Of a stretch of DNA of 64,000 nucleotides, positions 41,744 to 50,563 are shown piece after piece. The translations under genes and the position numbers were made by a program. The DNA comes from Acetobacterium wieringae (GTDB lineage: Bacteria > Bacillota > Clostridia > Eubacteriales > Eubacteriaceae): assembly GCF_001766835.1 (NCBI RefSeq), contig NZ_LKEU01000050.1, positions 1 to 64,000 on the forward strand, in the 5' to 3' direction. The notes below the pieces were generated by a model, which saw only the letters and a program-made list of their open reading frames with translations, had not been told where the DNA came from and ran no database searches. Every line of letters begins with the position of its first letter. Position 1 is the first letter of the stretch.

Positions 41744-43509
41744 AACTCTTCGTTTAATTCATCCAGCTCCCGGTACATCTGGTAGAGATCGTAGTAGACC
41801 CCTTCTTCCCGGAGCAGTTCCTCATGAGAGCCTTTTTCGACAATCCCATCTTCGGTAAGAACCAAGATCGAGTCGGCATTTTTGATGGTGGTCAGCCGAT
41901 GAGCAATGGTAAAGGTCGTTCGACCCCGAGTCAGCTCTTTTAGGGATTCCTGAACAATCCGTTCGCTTTCATTATCCAAAGCCGAGGTGGCTTCATCAAG
42001 AATCAGAATCGGTGGATTTTTTAAGAATACCCGGGCAATACTGATTCGCTGCTTCTGACCGCCTGAAAGTTTGATCCCCCGTTCGCCGATATAGGTATCA
42101 TAACCCTGGGGCAGCTTCTCAATAAACGAATGGGCCCCGGCGTGTTTGGCTGCCTGAATTACGCTGTCCCGGTCGGCATCATTCCGACCATAGCTGATGT
42201 TCTCATAGACCGTCCCCGAAAAAAGATAAACATCCTGCTGAACAACCCCCACCTGAGTTCGCAGCGAATGGAGAGTCAGACCCTGAATATCCTGACCATC
42301 AATCAAAATCCGGCCGGAGCTCACAGTGTAGAAGCGCGGAATCAGATGACACATGGTCGTTTTTCCGCTGCCGGACGGTCCGACAATGGCAATATTCTGC
42401 CCTGCCTTCACCTCAACATCGATATGAGACAGCACCGCATCACCACCATCGTTGTATTGAAAGCTGACATCTTCAAAACGGACATCACCCACTACGTCAG
42501 TCAGTTCCACCTCATTGGCCTGATTTTCATATTCGGTCGGTTGATCGAGAATTTCGATAAAGCGTTCAAACCCGGTCATGCCTCGTTGAAACTGTTCGGC
42601 AAACTCGACAATCCGGCGGATCGATGTGAGCAAGGTGGTCACATACAGCAGATATGCCACATAGTCTCCAGGATTGATGGCGCCATTGATCATAAAGATC
42701 CCGCCGCAGACCATTACCAGCAGGTACATCAGTCCGTCAAAAAGCCGGGTGGTGGTCTGGAAACCTGCAAAATAACGATACGTTTTTCGTTTAACTTCCA
42801 GAAACTGACTGTTCCCCGCCTCAAACTTCAGCTCTTCAATGCTTTCATTGGCAAAGGACTTCACCACCCGAATTCCCAGTAAATTGTCTTCCACCTGGGC
42901 GTTGATGTCCCCGGTCTTAACCCGCGACCGCATCATTTCCCGGCGCATTCGCTTACGAAAATAGGTGGTGGTCAAAAGCATCACCGGTAATGCGGCAAAA
43001 ATAATCAGCGTCAGCCAGATATTAACGCTGGCCAATATCCCAAAGGATACTCCAATTTTCAGACCGGCAATAAAAAATTCCTCGGGACAATGATGCGCAA
43101 ACTCAGTGACATCGAAAAGATCCGAGGTCATTCGGGACATCAGCTGACCGATTTTTGTATCGCTGTAAAACGAAAAAGACAGCTTCTGAAGATGCGAAAA
43201 AAGATCCCGGCGCATATCGGTTTCGATCTGAGCCCCCATCACATGACCGACATCGGCCATAAAATAATTAGCCACTGCGTCGATCAGTCGCAGCATCAGA
43301 TATAACAGTCCCAGTTTTAGAATTGTTTCCACTGTCAGACTGGCCAAATCATTAATTGCGGCATTGGTAATAAACCGCACGATCAGCGGCAACACCAGAT
43401 CGCAGGCCGTGGTCAGGGTCGCACAAAAGAGATCCAATAACAAAATCCATTTATATTTTTGATAATAGGGTATAAAACGTTTGATAAGTTGCGTATTCGT
43501 GATTTCCAA
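41740..43509 (-). CDS. ABC exporter, fused membrane and ATPase domains
   Basis: A 589-residue half-transporter of the MsbA/BmrA type. Six membrane helices (residues about 20-310) with the ABC-exporter fold are followed by a nucleotide-binding domain. Walker A is GPSGSGKTT, the signature is LSGGQKQRI, Walker B is ILILDEATSALD, and the H loop is TIAHRLTTI. It acts as a homodimer or with a partner not present here, exporting lipids, peptides or drugs. Only weak ribosome site. It ends convergent with larE. Confidence 0.9.
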   Translation of the reverse strand: MEITNTQLIKRFIPYYQKYKWILLLDLFCATLTTACDLVLPLIVRFITNAAINDLASLTVETILKLGLLYLMLRLIDAVANYFMADVGHVMGAQIETDMRRDLFSHLQKLSFSFYSDTKIGQLMSRMTSDLFDVTEFAHHCPEEFFIAGLKIGVSFGILASVNIWLTLIIFAALPVMLLTTTYFRKRMRREMMRSRVKTGDINAQVEDNLLGIRVVKSFANESIEELKFEAGNSQFLEVKRKTYRYFAGFQTTTRLFDGLMYLLVMVCGGIFMINGAINPGDYVAYLLYVTTLLTSIRRIVEFAEQFQRGMTGFERFIEILDQPTEYENQANEVELTDVVGDVRFEDVSFQYNDGGDAVLSHIDVEVKAGQNIAIVGPSGSGKTTMCHLIPRFYTVSSGRILIDGQDIQGLTLHSLRTQVGVVQQDVYLFSGTVYENISYGRNDADRDSVIQAAKHAGAHSFIEKLPQGYDTYIGERGIKLSGGQKQRISIARVFLKNPPILILDEATSALDNESERIVQESLKELTRGRTTFTIAHRLTTIKNADSILVLTEDGIVEKGSHEELLREEGVYYDLYQMYRELDELNEEF

Positions 43510-43536
43510 AATATGCCCTCTTTCTTAATTGTTCGT

Positions 43537-43586
43537 TAAAAAATTTGGGCAATCGAAAAACGGCTTGCCGTTTCCCAATTGCCCAT
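43537..43586 (-). terminator. Rho-independent terminator after the SPFH gene
   Basis: A nested stem (GGGCAAT with ATTGCCC outside, AAACGG with CCGTTT inside) is followed on the minus strand by TTTTTT. Confidence 0.8.
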
Positions 43587-43596
43587 TCATGGTCGT

Positions 43597-44550
43597 TTAT
43601 AAATTACTCTGCTGACTGACTTTAGTCTGATCCTTCATAATTTCACTGAGGGATGTGGCCAGACCGGCTAAACTCTGAATTTCAGATGGTATAATGATCT
43701 TGGTGGCTTTGCCATCGGCTACCTTTTCAAAGGTTGATAGGCTTTTTAGCGCAATCACCGACTGGATTGGATCAGCAGCGTTTAACATTTTGACCCCATT
43801 TGCAACGGCTTCCTGAACCGTGATAATCGCTTCGGCTTCCCCTTCCGCCCGTCTGATCTGGGCTTCCCGGTCTGCTTCAGCGCTTAAAATAGCGGCCGCT
43901 TTCAACCCTTCTGCCTGCAAAATTGCCGCCGATTTTTCACCTTCTGCCACCAGAATAGCGCTGGCTTTTTCCCCTTCGGCCTGAAGAATTTTTTCACGTC
44001 GTTCCCGCTCGGCCTTCATCTGCCGTTCCATCGCATTTTGGATCGCTTCTGGTGGCATAATATTTTTAAGCTCGACCCGATTAATTTTAATCCCCCAGGG
44101 ATCGGTGGCTTCATCGAGAATCACCCGCATCTTGGTATTAATGACATCTCGGGAGGTGAGCGTTGCATCAAGCTCCATATCTCCGATGATATTACGGAGT
44201 GTCGTGGCCGTTAAGTTTTCAATTGCCTTCATGGGATTATCCACCCCATACATATAAAATTTGGGATCGGTTACCTGCAAATATATAACCGTGTCAATTT
44301 GCATTGTGACGTTATCTTTGGTGATAACCGGTTGTGGTGGAAAATCGGCTACCCGCTCTTTTAAACTGATTCGTTTGGAGATCCGGTCAATAATTGGTAT
44401 CGCAATATGAAAACCGGTTTCCCAGGTAGAATGATAAGCTCCCAGCCGTTCGACTACATAGGCATTGGCCTGAGGAACAATCTTGGCATTGACAATAATC
44501 ACAACAATAAAAATGATAAAGATGACACCTAAAATAATGAGTCCATACAT
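43597..44550 (-). CDS. SPFH/stomatin-like membrane protein (QmcA type)
   Basis: A 317-residue protein with one N-terminal membrane helix, a prohibitin/band 7 domain (VPQANAYVVERLGAYHSTWE) and a long charged coiled coil (RQMKAERERREKILQAEGEK with Ala-rich repeats ILVAEGEKSAAILQ). It oligomerises at the membrane and works with NfeD-type proteins. The partner gene at 44566 lies directly upstream. Likely role: membrane-domain organisation or quality control. Confidence 0.88.
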   Translation of the reverse strand: MYGLIILGVIFIIFIVVIIVNAKIVPQANAYVVERLGAYHSTWETGFHIAIPIIDRISKRISLKERVADFPPQPVITKDNVTMQIDTVIYLQVTDPKFYMYGVDNPMKAIENLTATTLRNIIGDMELDATLTSRDVINTKMRVILDEATDPWGIKINRVELKNIMPPEAIQNAMERQMKAERERREKILQAEGEKASAILVAEGEKSAAILQAEGLKAAAILSAEADREAQIRRAEGEAEAIITVQEAVANGVKMLNAADPIQSVIALKSLSTFEKVADGKATKIIIPSEIQSLAGLATSLSEIMKDQTKVSQQSNL

Positions 44551-44565
44551 GTTTTTTTCCTCCTT

Positions 44566-45021
44566 TTATTTTGAAATAGTTTCTTTCTCAGCCGCCCGAA
44601 CCATGGCCTTAACGCCTTCGATTCCCACAACAGTCACTTCAGCACCAATCGGAATAACAGCCTCACCATCGACATTTCGGGCTGACCAGGACTTCCCGTC
44701 TATTTTGACCGCCCCCTGACCTTTGAGGTTATTGATTTCTTCTTCAACAATGCCCCGGTTTTTAAGGATCCGATCGGCATTGGTCGCCATTTTTTGGGGA
44801 TCCAGATGTTTCTTTAAAAACGGCTTTGTACCCAATAATAAACCAATGGAAACGACAAAAAAAACGATCATCTGCACCCAGAAAGCCGCGCCAAAATAGG
44901 CGGCAACTAAAGCCACCAAAGAGCCCACACAAAACCAGATTGAAACCAACGCCCCAGCTGTAACCAGTTCAGCTACCAGAAAAACGATAAACAAAATCAA
45001 CCAGATAAAAACAAGATTCAT
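44566..45021 (-). CDS. NfeD-like membrane protein
   Basis: A 151-residue protein with three to four N-terminal membrane helices and a C-terminal OB-fold (RGIVEEEINNLKGQGAVKID to VVGIEGVKAMVRAAE). NfeD proteins are typical partners of SPFH proteins, and the SPFH gene follows after 15 bases. The start is ATG 45021 with GGGAGGTGAGAGG. The longer frame to 45120 covers upstream promoter-like sequence. Confidence 0.88.
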   Translation of the reverse strand: MNLVFIWLILFIVFLVAELVTAGALVSIWFCVGSLVALVAAYFGAAFWVQMIVFFVVSIGLLLGTKPFLKKHLDPQKMATNADRILKNRGIVEEEINNLKGQGAVKIDGKSWSARNVDGEAVIPIGAEVTVVGIEGVKAMVRAAEKETISK

Positions 45022-45112
45022 CCTCTCACCTCCCTCATTCATTTGATTTATTATAACATAGTTTGATTCTTTTTTTATCTCAACTGTCCAAATCATTTTT
45101 TTAATTTTTTTC

Positions 45113-45141
45113 TTGCACATTTATTTTTTAGGTTGTATAAT
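45113..45141 (+). promoter_or_regulatory. Promoter of the bza operon
   Basis: TTGCAC (45113-45118), 17-base spacer, perfect TATAAT (45136-45141), just upstream of the cobalamin riboswitch. Transcription would start near 45148. Confidence 0.75.
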
Positions 45142-45164
45142 CAAAAACAAGTAAATCGAAAAGC

Positions 45165-45320
45165 GAGCATATGGTGCCTTAGCAATAAGGAGAATAGGGA
45201 ATCAGGTGAGAGTCCTGAACGAACCCATCACTGTAAGGGCGGAGCAAACCACAAAGACCACTGTTTTTTAATGGGAAGGTGTGGCGTAGCGCTAAAACCC
45301 CGAGTCAGGAGACCTGCCTA
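45165..45320 (+). ncRNA. Cobalamin riboswitch
   Basis: Conserved cobalamin elements occur in order: GGTGCC, AGAATAGGGAATCAGGTGAG, the ACTGTAAGGGCGGAGC-like core, AATGGGAAGGTGTGGC, and the B12 box AGTCAGGAGACCTGCC (45303-45318). It senses adenosyl- or methylcobalamin and is expected to turn the bza operon off when cobamide is sufficient, acting through the terminator at 45346. Confidence 0.95.
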
Positions 45321-45345
45321 TGATCGATCCTGAATGAACGAAGGT

Positions 45346-45393
45346 AAAGTTCATGGCGGTTATTTTTATAATAACTGCTGTGGACTTTTTTAT
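45346..45393 (+). terminator. Riboswitch-controlled terminator
   Basis: AAAGTTCATGGCGGTTAT pairs with ATAACTGCTGTGGACTTT, followed by TTTTTATTT. It is the expression platform of the cobalamin riboswitch. Confidence 0.85.
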
Positions 45394-45449
45394 TTGCCAA
45401 CGTTTCAGTTTTTGGTGACTTTAATCCATAATCGATCTCATTGAACACC

Positions 45450-45545
45450 GTCCCGACCAATTATTAATCCATTGTTTGCTTGCGGCTTCGGACAGGCGTT
45501 GCCGTGTCCGCCCCGATGCAAACAATCAGATTATTAATTGTCGGT
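45450..45545 (+). repeat. Long imperfect hairpin in the bza leader
   Basis: CCGACCAATTATTAATC pairs imperfectly with GATTATTAATTGTCGG, ATTGTTTGC pairs with GCAAACAAT, and the apex holds CGGACAGGC-GTT-GCCGTGTCCG (45489-45510). It is about 95 bases long between terminator and bzaA. It may be a small dispersed palindrome, since a related GACAG-CGTTG-CTGTC hairpin lies at 33311. No function is known. Confidence 0.5.
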
Positions 45546-45607
45546 ACTCTGCAAGTTTTAAAAAGCTGAAACGAATAAACAATTATTTAAAAATTCAGGA
45601 GGAAACA

Positions 45608-46915
45608 ATGACAATTCTGGAAAAAGCACGGGCGGGTGAAATCACCGCCGAAATGATTTATGTGGCCGAAAAAGAAGGACTCGATCCCGAGCTGATTCGC
45701 CAGGGAGTGGCCGCTGGCGAAATCGTTATTCTTAAAAGCGCCCGCCCCAATATCAACCCGGTGGCAGTCGGTAAAGGACTGTTTACCAAGGTCTCAGCCA
45801 GCGTCGGGATGTATGAAGTTGACGACACCATCGCCGGTGAAATGGCTAAAATTGACCAGGCCATTAAGGCCAAGGCCGATACCCTGATGGACTTAAGTGT
45901 CCGGGGCCCGATTGATGCGATGCGTGAAAAAGTCTTAGCTACAGTGGATCGGCCGGTGGGTACCCTGCCCCTGTATCAGACCCTGGCCATGGCTCAGGAA
46001 AAATACGGTACCGCTTTAGATATGACCGCCGACGACATGTTTGCGATGATGGAAAAACAGGCTGCCGAGGGTGTCAGTTTTCTGGCGCTACACTGCGGCA
46101 CTACCATGGACGTGATCAATCGGGCTAAAGATGAGGGCCGGATTGATCCACTGGTCAGTTATGGAGGCTCCCATCTGATCGGCTGGATGGTTCATAACCA
46201 GTGTGAAAACCCCTTTTTTGACCAATACGACCGGGTTCTGGAAATCTGCAAAAAATATGATGTTGTCCTGAGTTTTGCCGACGGCATGCGTCCCGGCTGT
46301 ATCGCTGATTCGCTGGATGGCGCTCAGGTTCATGAATTGGTAATCCTCGGCGGCCTGGTTAAAAAGGCCCGGGCGGCTGGCGTTCAGGTGATGGTTAAAG
46401 GTCCTGGTCACGTGCCGCTGGATCAGATCCAAACGACTGTCCAATTACAAAAACAATTATGCGATGGCGCACCCTACTTTGTCTTTGGTTGTCTGCCCAC
46501 TGATTCCGGGGCCGGGATGGATCATGTCACTGGCGCCATCGGTGGCGCCATTGCTGCCTACTATGGCGCTGACTTTCTCTGCTATGTGACCCCGGCTGAA
46601 CACATCGGTATGCCCAGTGCCGAAGATGTCTATCTGGGTGTGATGGCCAGCCGCATTGCCGCCCATGCCGGTGATGTCGGCAAGGGTCATCCGGCAGCGA
46701 TTGCCTGGGATCTGGAAATGTCCCATGCCCGGCGGGAACTCAACTGGGGCCGACAGATGGAACTGGCCATTGACACCGAAACCGCCACCAAGGTTTGGAA
46801 GGATCGCAGTACCAACTTCGCCTCCGAGTGCAGCATGTGCGGCGACTTCTGTGCCATGAAAATTGTCGGTAAGTATTTACGAGATGAAAACCAGGAAGTG
46901 AGGAACGAACGATGA
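45608..46915 (+). CDS. bzaA: 5-hydroxybenzimidazole synthase subunit BzaA (ThiC paralogue)
   Basis: A 435-residue radical-SAM protein of the ThiC family. In Eubacterium limosum BzaA and BzaB together turn aminoimidazole ribotide into 5-hydroxybenzimidazole, the first step of anaerobic lower-ligand synthesis. Start at ATG 45608 behind AGGAGGAAAC. The frame open from 45476 reads through the leader hairpin. Motifs include RGPIDAMREKVL, VKGPGHVPLDQIQ and a C-terminal Cys cluster ECSMCGDFCAMK spaced x2-x3, one residue shorter than the x2-x4 of ThiC and BzaB. True ThiC is less likely since a second paralogue, cobT and bzaCDE follow under a B12 switch. Confidence 0.92.
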   Translation: MTILEKARAGEITAEMIYVAEKEGLDPELIRQGVAAGEIVILKSARPNINPVAVGKGLFTKVSASVGMYEVDDTIAGEMAKIDQAIKAKADTLMDLSVRGPIDAMREKVLATVDRPVGTLPLYQTLAMAQEKYGTALDMTADDMFAMMEKQAAEGVSFLALHCGTTMDVINRAKDEGRIDPLVSYGGSHLIGWMVHNQCENPFFDQYDRVLEICKKYDVVLSFADGMRPGCIADSLDGAQVHELVILGGLVKKARAAGVQVMVKGPGHVPLDQIQTTVQLQKQLCDGAPYFVFGCLPTDSGAGMDHVTGAIGGAIAAYYGADFLCYVTPAEHIGMPSAEDVYLGVMASRIAAHAGDVGKGHPAAIAWDLEMSHARRELNWGRQMELAIDTETATKVWKDRSTNFASECSMCGDFCAMKIVGKYLRDENQEVRNER

Positions 46916-48195
46916 CCCAAATGTTAAAAGCCCGGGCGGGAAAAATTACCGAAGAAATGGAAATGGTGGCGATTAGCGAAGGCTTCACCCCGGAATTTAT
47001 TCGGGATGGGGTGGCCGCTGGCCGGATTGTCATTCCTAAAAACAAATTGCGCAACCGTACTAAAATCTGTGGTATCGGCGGCGGACTGGACGTCAAAGTT
47101 AACGGTCTGATGGGCACCTCCAGTGACCGCGATGACATGGAAATGGAAGTCAAAAAACTAAAAATCATTGAAGCCGCTGGCGCCCATGGCTTTATGGATT
47201 TAAGTATGGGCGAAGATATCGACACCATGCGAACCTTGAGTTTAACCAATTCCAATATCGCGGCTGGCTGTGTGCCGGTGTATCAGGCGGCCAAAGAAGC
47301 CACCGAAAAACGCGGCCTGATGGTCAATATGACGGCCGACGATCTTTTTTCTGTGGTCGAAAAACAATGTCAGTCCGGTATGGATTTTATGGCCGTTCAC
47401 TCGGCTCTGAATATGGATCTTCTCAAAATATTAAAGAAAACCGGTCGGGTGGCCGATGTGGTCAGCCGGGGCGGCTCGCTGCTGACCGGCTGGATGTTCC
47501 ATAATGACAAAGAAAACCCCCTCTATGAACAGTTTGACCGGTTGCTGGAAATTCTTAAAGCCACCGATACGGTCTTAAGCATCGGCGACGCCATTCGACC
47601 CGGCGCCAACGCCGACTCCCTCGATCAGGCTCATCTGCGGGGCCTGATGGTCGCTGGTGAACTGACCAAACGGGCTCTGGCCGCAGGCGTTCAGGTGATG
47701 GTGGAAGGTCCCGGCCATGTCCCCTTAAACCATATTCCATCGGCGATGCTGTTGCAGAAGCGACTTTGCTTTGAGGTGCCCTATTATATTCTGGGCTTCC
47801 TGGCCACTGATGTTGCTCCCGGTTATGACAACATTTCCGGAGCCATCGGCGGGGCCTTTGCCGGTATGCACGGGGCCGACTTCCTTTGTTATCTGACTCC
47901 AGCCGAACATCTGGGTCTGCCCAATGAAGACGATGTCCGGATCGGTGTCGAAACCACCCGGATCGCTGCTAATGCCGCTAATGTCTTAAAACGTGGTAAA
48001 GCCGCCTGGAACCGGGATCTGGCGATGTCCCGGGCCCGGGTTGCCCGCAATCAGGAAGAACAGGTCAAAAACGCCATCAATCAGGCCAATCTGATCGCCG
48101 CTTTGGCAGCCCAAAAGCCCTCCCATGGCTGTGCCGTCTGTGCCGACAGCAAATGTCCAGCCGATGTGGCCGCTGAGTTTTTTGGACTGGCATAA
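46912..48195 (+). CDS. bzaB: 5-hydroxybenzimidazole synthase subunit BzaB (ThiC paralogue)
   Basis: A 427-residue ThiC-family protein whose start codon overlaps the bzaA stop (ATGA), so the two are coupled. It has the radical-SAM cluster motif Cys-x2-Cys-x4-Cys near its C-terminus (GCAVCADSKCPAD). VEGPGHVPLNHIPSAM and MTADDLFSVVEKQCQSGMDF match BzaA and ThiC. It acts with BzaA to form 5-hydroxybenzimidazole. Confidence 0.92.
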   Translation: MTQMLKARAGKITEEMEMVAISEGFTPEFIRDGVAAGRIVIPKNKLRNRTKICGIGGGLDVKVNGLMGTSSDRDDMEMEVKKLKIIEAAGAHGFMDLSMGEDIDTMRTLSLTNSNIAAGCVPVYQAAKEATEKRGLMVNMTADDLFSVVEKQCQSGMDFMAVHSALNMDLLKILKKTGRVADVVSRGGSLLTGWMFHNDKENPLYEQFDRLLEILKATDTVLSIGDAIRPGANADSLDQAHLRGLMVAGELTKRALAAGVQVMVEGPGHVPLNHIPSAMLLQKRLCFEVPYYILGFLATDVAPGYDNISGAIGGAFAGMHGADFLCYLTPAEHLGLPNEDDVRIGVETTRIAANAANVLKRGKAAWNRDLAMSRARVARNQEEQVKNAINQANLIAALAAQKPSHGCAVCADSKCPADVAAEFFGLA

Positions 48196-48214
48196 ATGAT
48201 AGCTTAAGTGATGC

Positions 48215-48233
48215 GGGCGAACACGGTTCGCCC
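48215..48233. repeat. Short perfect hairpin
   Basis: GGGCGAAC-ACG-GTTCGCCC, an 8-bp stem with a 3-base loop, in the gap between bzaB and cobT. It resembles small dispersed palindromes of bacterial intergenic regions. Confidence 0.5.
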
Positions 48234-48338
48234 CGAACTGACCAATCACTACCTTGCTAAAATAGATGTCTCGTTATTGTTTATCGGATTGTTTGTGCAC
48301 CAAAAAAACAGCACCCGATCTAAATCATCAGACCGTAG

Positions 48339-48357
48339 GGGAGGTCCGTGACCTCCC
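48339..48357. repeat. Short perfect hairpin
   Basis: GGGAGGTC-CGT-GACCTCCC, the same design (8-bp stem, 3-base loop) as at 48215-48233 but a different stem sequence. Both lie in the 210-base bzaB-cobT gap, which holds no other feature. Confidence 0.5.
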
Positions 48358-48404
48358 GAAACGCTGTGCATTATAATTAATACCATATAGAAGGGATAAG
48401 TACC

Positions 48405-49493
48405 ATGATCGAAACCAAATATACCTTAAAACACGTCATCGATAACACCGAACCAGCTGATCCCAAGTGGCGGCAGGCGGCCCGGGATCATATTGAACAA
48501 TTGGCCATTCCACCCTGGAGTCTCGGTCAGCTACTGGTCGTAGCTGAACAACTGGCGGGGATTCAGCGCACCATCCGCCCCAACGTTGATAAAAAAATGG
48601 TCATCACCATGGCCGGAGATCACGGCGTTGTGGCTGAAGGCGTTTCCGCCTTTCCCCAGGAGGTTACCCCCCAGATGGTACAAAACTTTGTCAAAGGCGG
48701 TGCTGGCATTAACATTCTGGCGAAGGCCTCCGGGGCTGAAGTGATTGTTGTCGACATGGGCGTCGCCGTGGATATGCCCGAGCTGGTTAAGCAAGGTGCC
48801 ATTATCGACTGCAAAATCGCTCGTGGCACCAAGAATTTTTACTACGAACCGGCAATGACCCGGGAGCAAGCCATTGCTGCTCTGGAAGCCGGAATCAACG
48901 TGGCTGCTCAGGTCATTGAAGAGCAGGGGATTAACCTTTTGGCCACCGGCGATATGGGTATCGGCAACACCACACCCAGCGCTGCAATCCTGGCCGTCAT
49001 GGCCGAGTATCCGGTTTCATCCGTCACTGGCCGAGGCACCGGGATTGATAACGCCGCTCTGATTAATAAGATCAAAGTGATCCGGGAATCGATTAACCGC
49101 CATCAGCCCGACAAAACCGACCCCATCGATGTCCTCGCCAAAGTCGGCGGCTTCGAGATCGCCGGGATTGCCGGAGTGATTCTGGGTGCCGCCTTCAAAC
49201 AGGTACCAGTCCTGGTGGACGGCTTTATTTCCACCGCTGGCGCACTGATTGCCAAGGCCCTCTGCCCTCAGGCGCTGGATTACATGATCCCCTCCCATCA
49301 GAGTGAAGAACCGGGTCATCAGCTGATGTGGCAGGCCCTGGGGCTCAGACCGCTGCTTAACCTTAATTTCCGCCTGGGTGAAGGCACCGGGGCAGCGGTC
49401 GCCATGCATCTGGTGGAATCCTCGGCCCGGGTGATTGGTGATGTTCTAACCTTTTCCGATGCCGGAGTAACCAATGGTCATGAAGGGCTATGA
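48405..49493 (+). CDS. cobT: Nicotinate-nucleotide:dimethylbenzimidazole phosphoribosyltransferase
   Basis: A 362-residue CobT. It activates 5,6-dimethylbenzimidazole (and other bases) to the alpha-ribotide for attachment to cobamides. Family motifs are AGDHGVVAEGVSAFPQEVTP, NFVKGGAGINILA, ATGDMGIGNTTPSAAI and the C-terminal GEGTGAA with the preceding SHQSEEPGH. It sits in the middle of the bza operon, as in E. limosum, and overlaps bzaC by 20 bases. Length fits the family (about 350). Confidence 0.95.
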   Translation: MIETKYTLKHVIDNTEPADPKWRQAARDHIEQLAIPPWSLGQLLVVAEQLAGIQRTIRPNVDKKMVITMAGDHGVVAEGVSAFPQEVTPQMVQNFVKGGAGINILAKASGAEVIVVDMGVAVDMPELVKQGAIIDCKIARGTKNFYYEPAMTREQAIAALEAGINVAAQVIEEQGINLLATGDMGIGNTTPSAAILAVMAEYPVSSVTGRGTGIDNAALINKIKVIRESINRHQPDKTDPIDVLAKVGGFEIAGIAGVILGAAFKQVPVLVDGFISTAGALIAKALCPQALDYMIPSHQSEEPGHQLMWQALGLRPLLNLNFRLGEGTGAAVAMHLVESSARVIGDVLTFSDAGVTNGHEGL

Positions 49494-50538
49494 TCCTAAG
49501 ACCAACGGCGGTCAGTATCTGGAAGACCTGGCCACGGCCTACTGGGTTTCCGATGCCCTGTTTACGGCGCTGGAGATGGATCTTTTTCAGACCATCGATG
49601 ATTTCGGAATCCGGGGTGCCAGTCTCGCTGAGCTCGCCCCCAAACTTGGCGCCAACGAAAGCGCCCTTAAACGATACCTGGCACTTTTAAAAAGCCTTGG
49701 CTTGCTGGGACAACACCAAAACATTTACTATAACCAATTGATTACCAAAGAATATCTACTGAAAGAGAGTCCGCTTTATCAGGGTGACTCAATTCTGTGG
49801 CGAAAAAACCTGCGCGATGACTGGACTACCCTGAAGGCCTCGCTGATTGCCGGTGGCCGGGTTAATTTTTTACCGGAAGATATCAGCGAGACTGAACTGA
49901 ACCGACGCCGGGCCAACTATATCCGGGCTATGGACAATGTCGCCAAACTTAAAGCCCAGGATTGTACCGCCTTTTTTACGGAACTAAGCGGTGCTATTCT
50001 GGATGTGGGAACCGGCTCCGGGGCTATGGCGCTGGCCTTTTTGGAGGCTTTCCCGGACACCGAAGCAACCCTTTTAGATATCAAACAGATGCTGCCCCAG
50101 ACCCAAAAACTTGTTGCGGCCACCACTTTTTCTGATCGGGTTTGCTATCATCCCGCCAATATTCTGGAACCGGACTGGGGGCTAACTCAAAAATATCAGC
50201 TGATTATTCTTTCAAATATTGTTCATGCCTACGCCGAAGCGGAAAATGAACAAGTCTTAAAAACTGCGGCCAGCCATTTGAGCGATGACGGCATCATCCT
50301 GATCCATGATTTTTTTAATGAACATCACCCCGTCAAAGCGCATCTGAGCGATATCAACATGTTTTTAAACACCTACAACGGCAAGGTTTTTTCCGGAGCC
50401 TGGGTAAGTGCTGAACTGGGAAAGCACGATTTGGTCACCTCACCGCTGATGCCCCTGGCCACCGACACCGCCCTGATCTTTGCCGCCCGATCTCAGTCGG
50501 CACTGGATCGCCTTTGTTTTAAACAAGATACCAATTAA
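49474..50538 (+). CDS. bzaC: Hydroxybenzimidazole O-methyltransferase BzaC
   Basis: A 354-residue SAM-dependent methyltransferase of the class that includes plant and bacterial O-methyltransferases: winged-helix dimerisation domain (1-110), then a Rossmann domain with DVGTGSGAMALAFLEAFP. In the E. limosum pathway BzaC methylates 5-hydroxybenzimidazole to 5-methoxybenzimidazole. Two ATGs (49474, 49480) are possible. Both overlap cobT. IILIHDFFNEHHP is the typical helix near the active site. Confidence 0.88.
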   Translation: MVMKGYDPKTNGGQYLEDLATAYWVSDALFTALEMDLFQTIDDFGIRGASLAELAPKLGANESALKRYLALLKSLGLLGQHQNIYYNQLITKEYLLKESPLYQGDSILWRKNLRDDWTTLKASLIAGGRVNFLPEDISETELNRRRANYIRAMDNVAKLKAQDCTAFFTELSGAILDVGTGSGAMALAFLEAFPDTEATLLDIKQMLPQTQKLVAATTFSDRVCYHPANILEPDWGLTQKYQLIILSNIVHAYAEAENEQVLKTAASHLSDDGIILIHDFFNEHHPVKAHLSDINMFLNTYNGKVFSGAWVSAELGKHDLVTSPLMPLATDTALIFAARSQSALDRLCFKQDTN

Positions 50539-50563
50539 CTGCTAATCAAACCAAGGAGAAACC

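Noticed and set aside
42130..42882. Open frame of 250 codons on the plus strand
   Set aside because: It lies opposite the ABC exporter, which has all ABC motifs. The product of the plus strand shows none and lacks a ribosome site.
45608..48195. Thiamine synthesis genes thiC
   Set aside because: Two adjacent ThiC paralogues followed by cobT and bzaCDE under a cobalamin, not TPP, riboswitch identify them as bzaA and bzaB.
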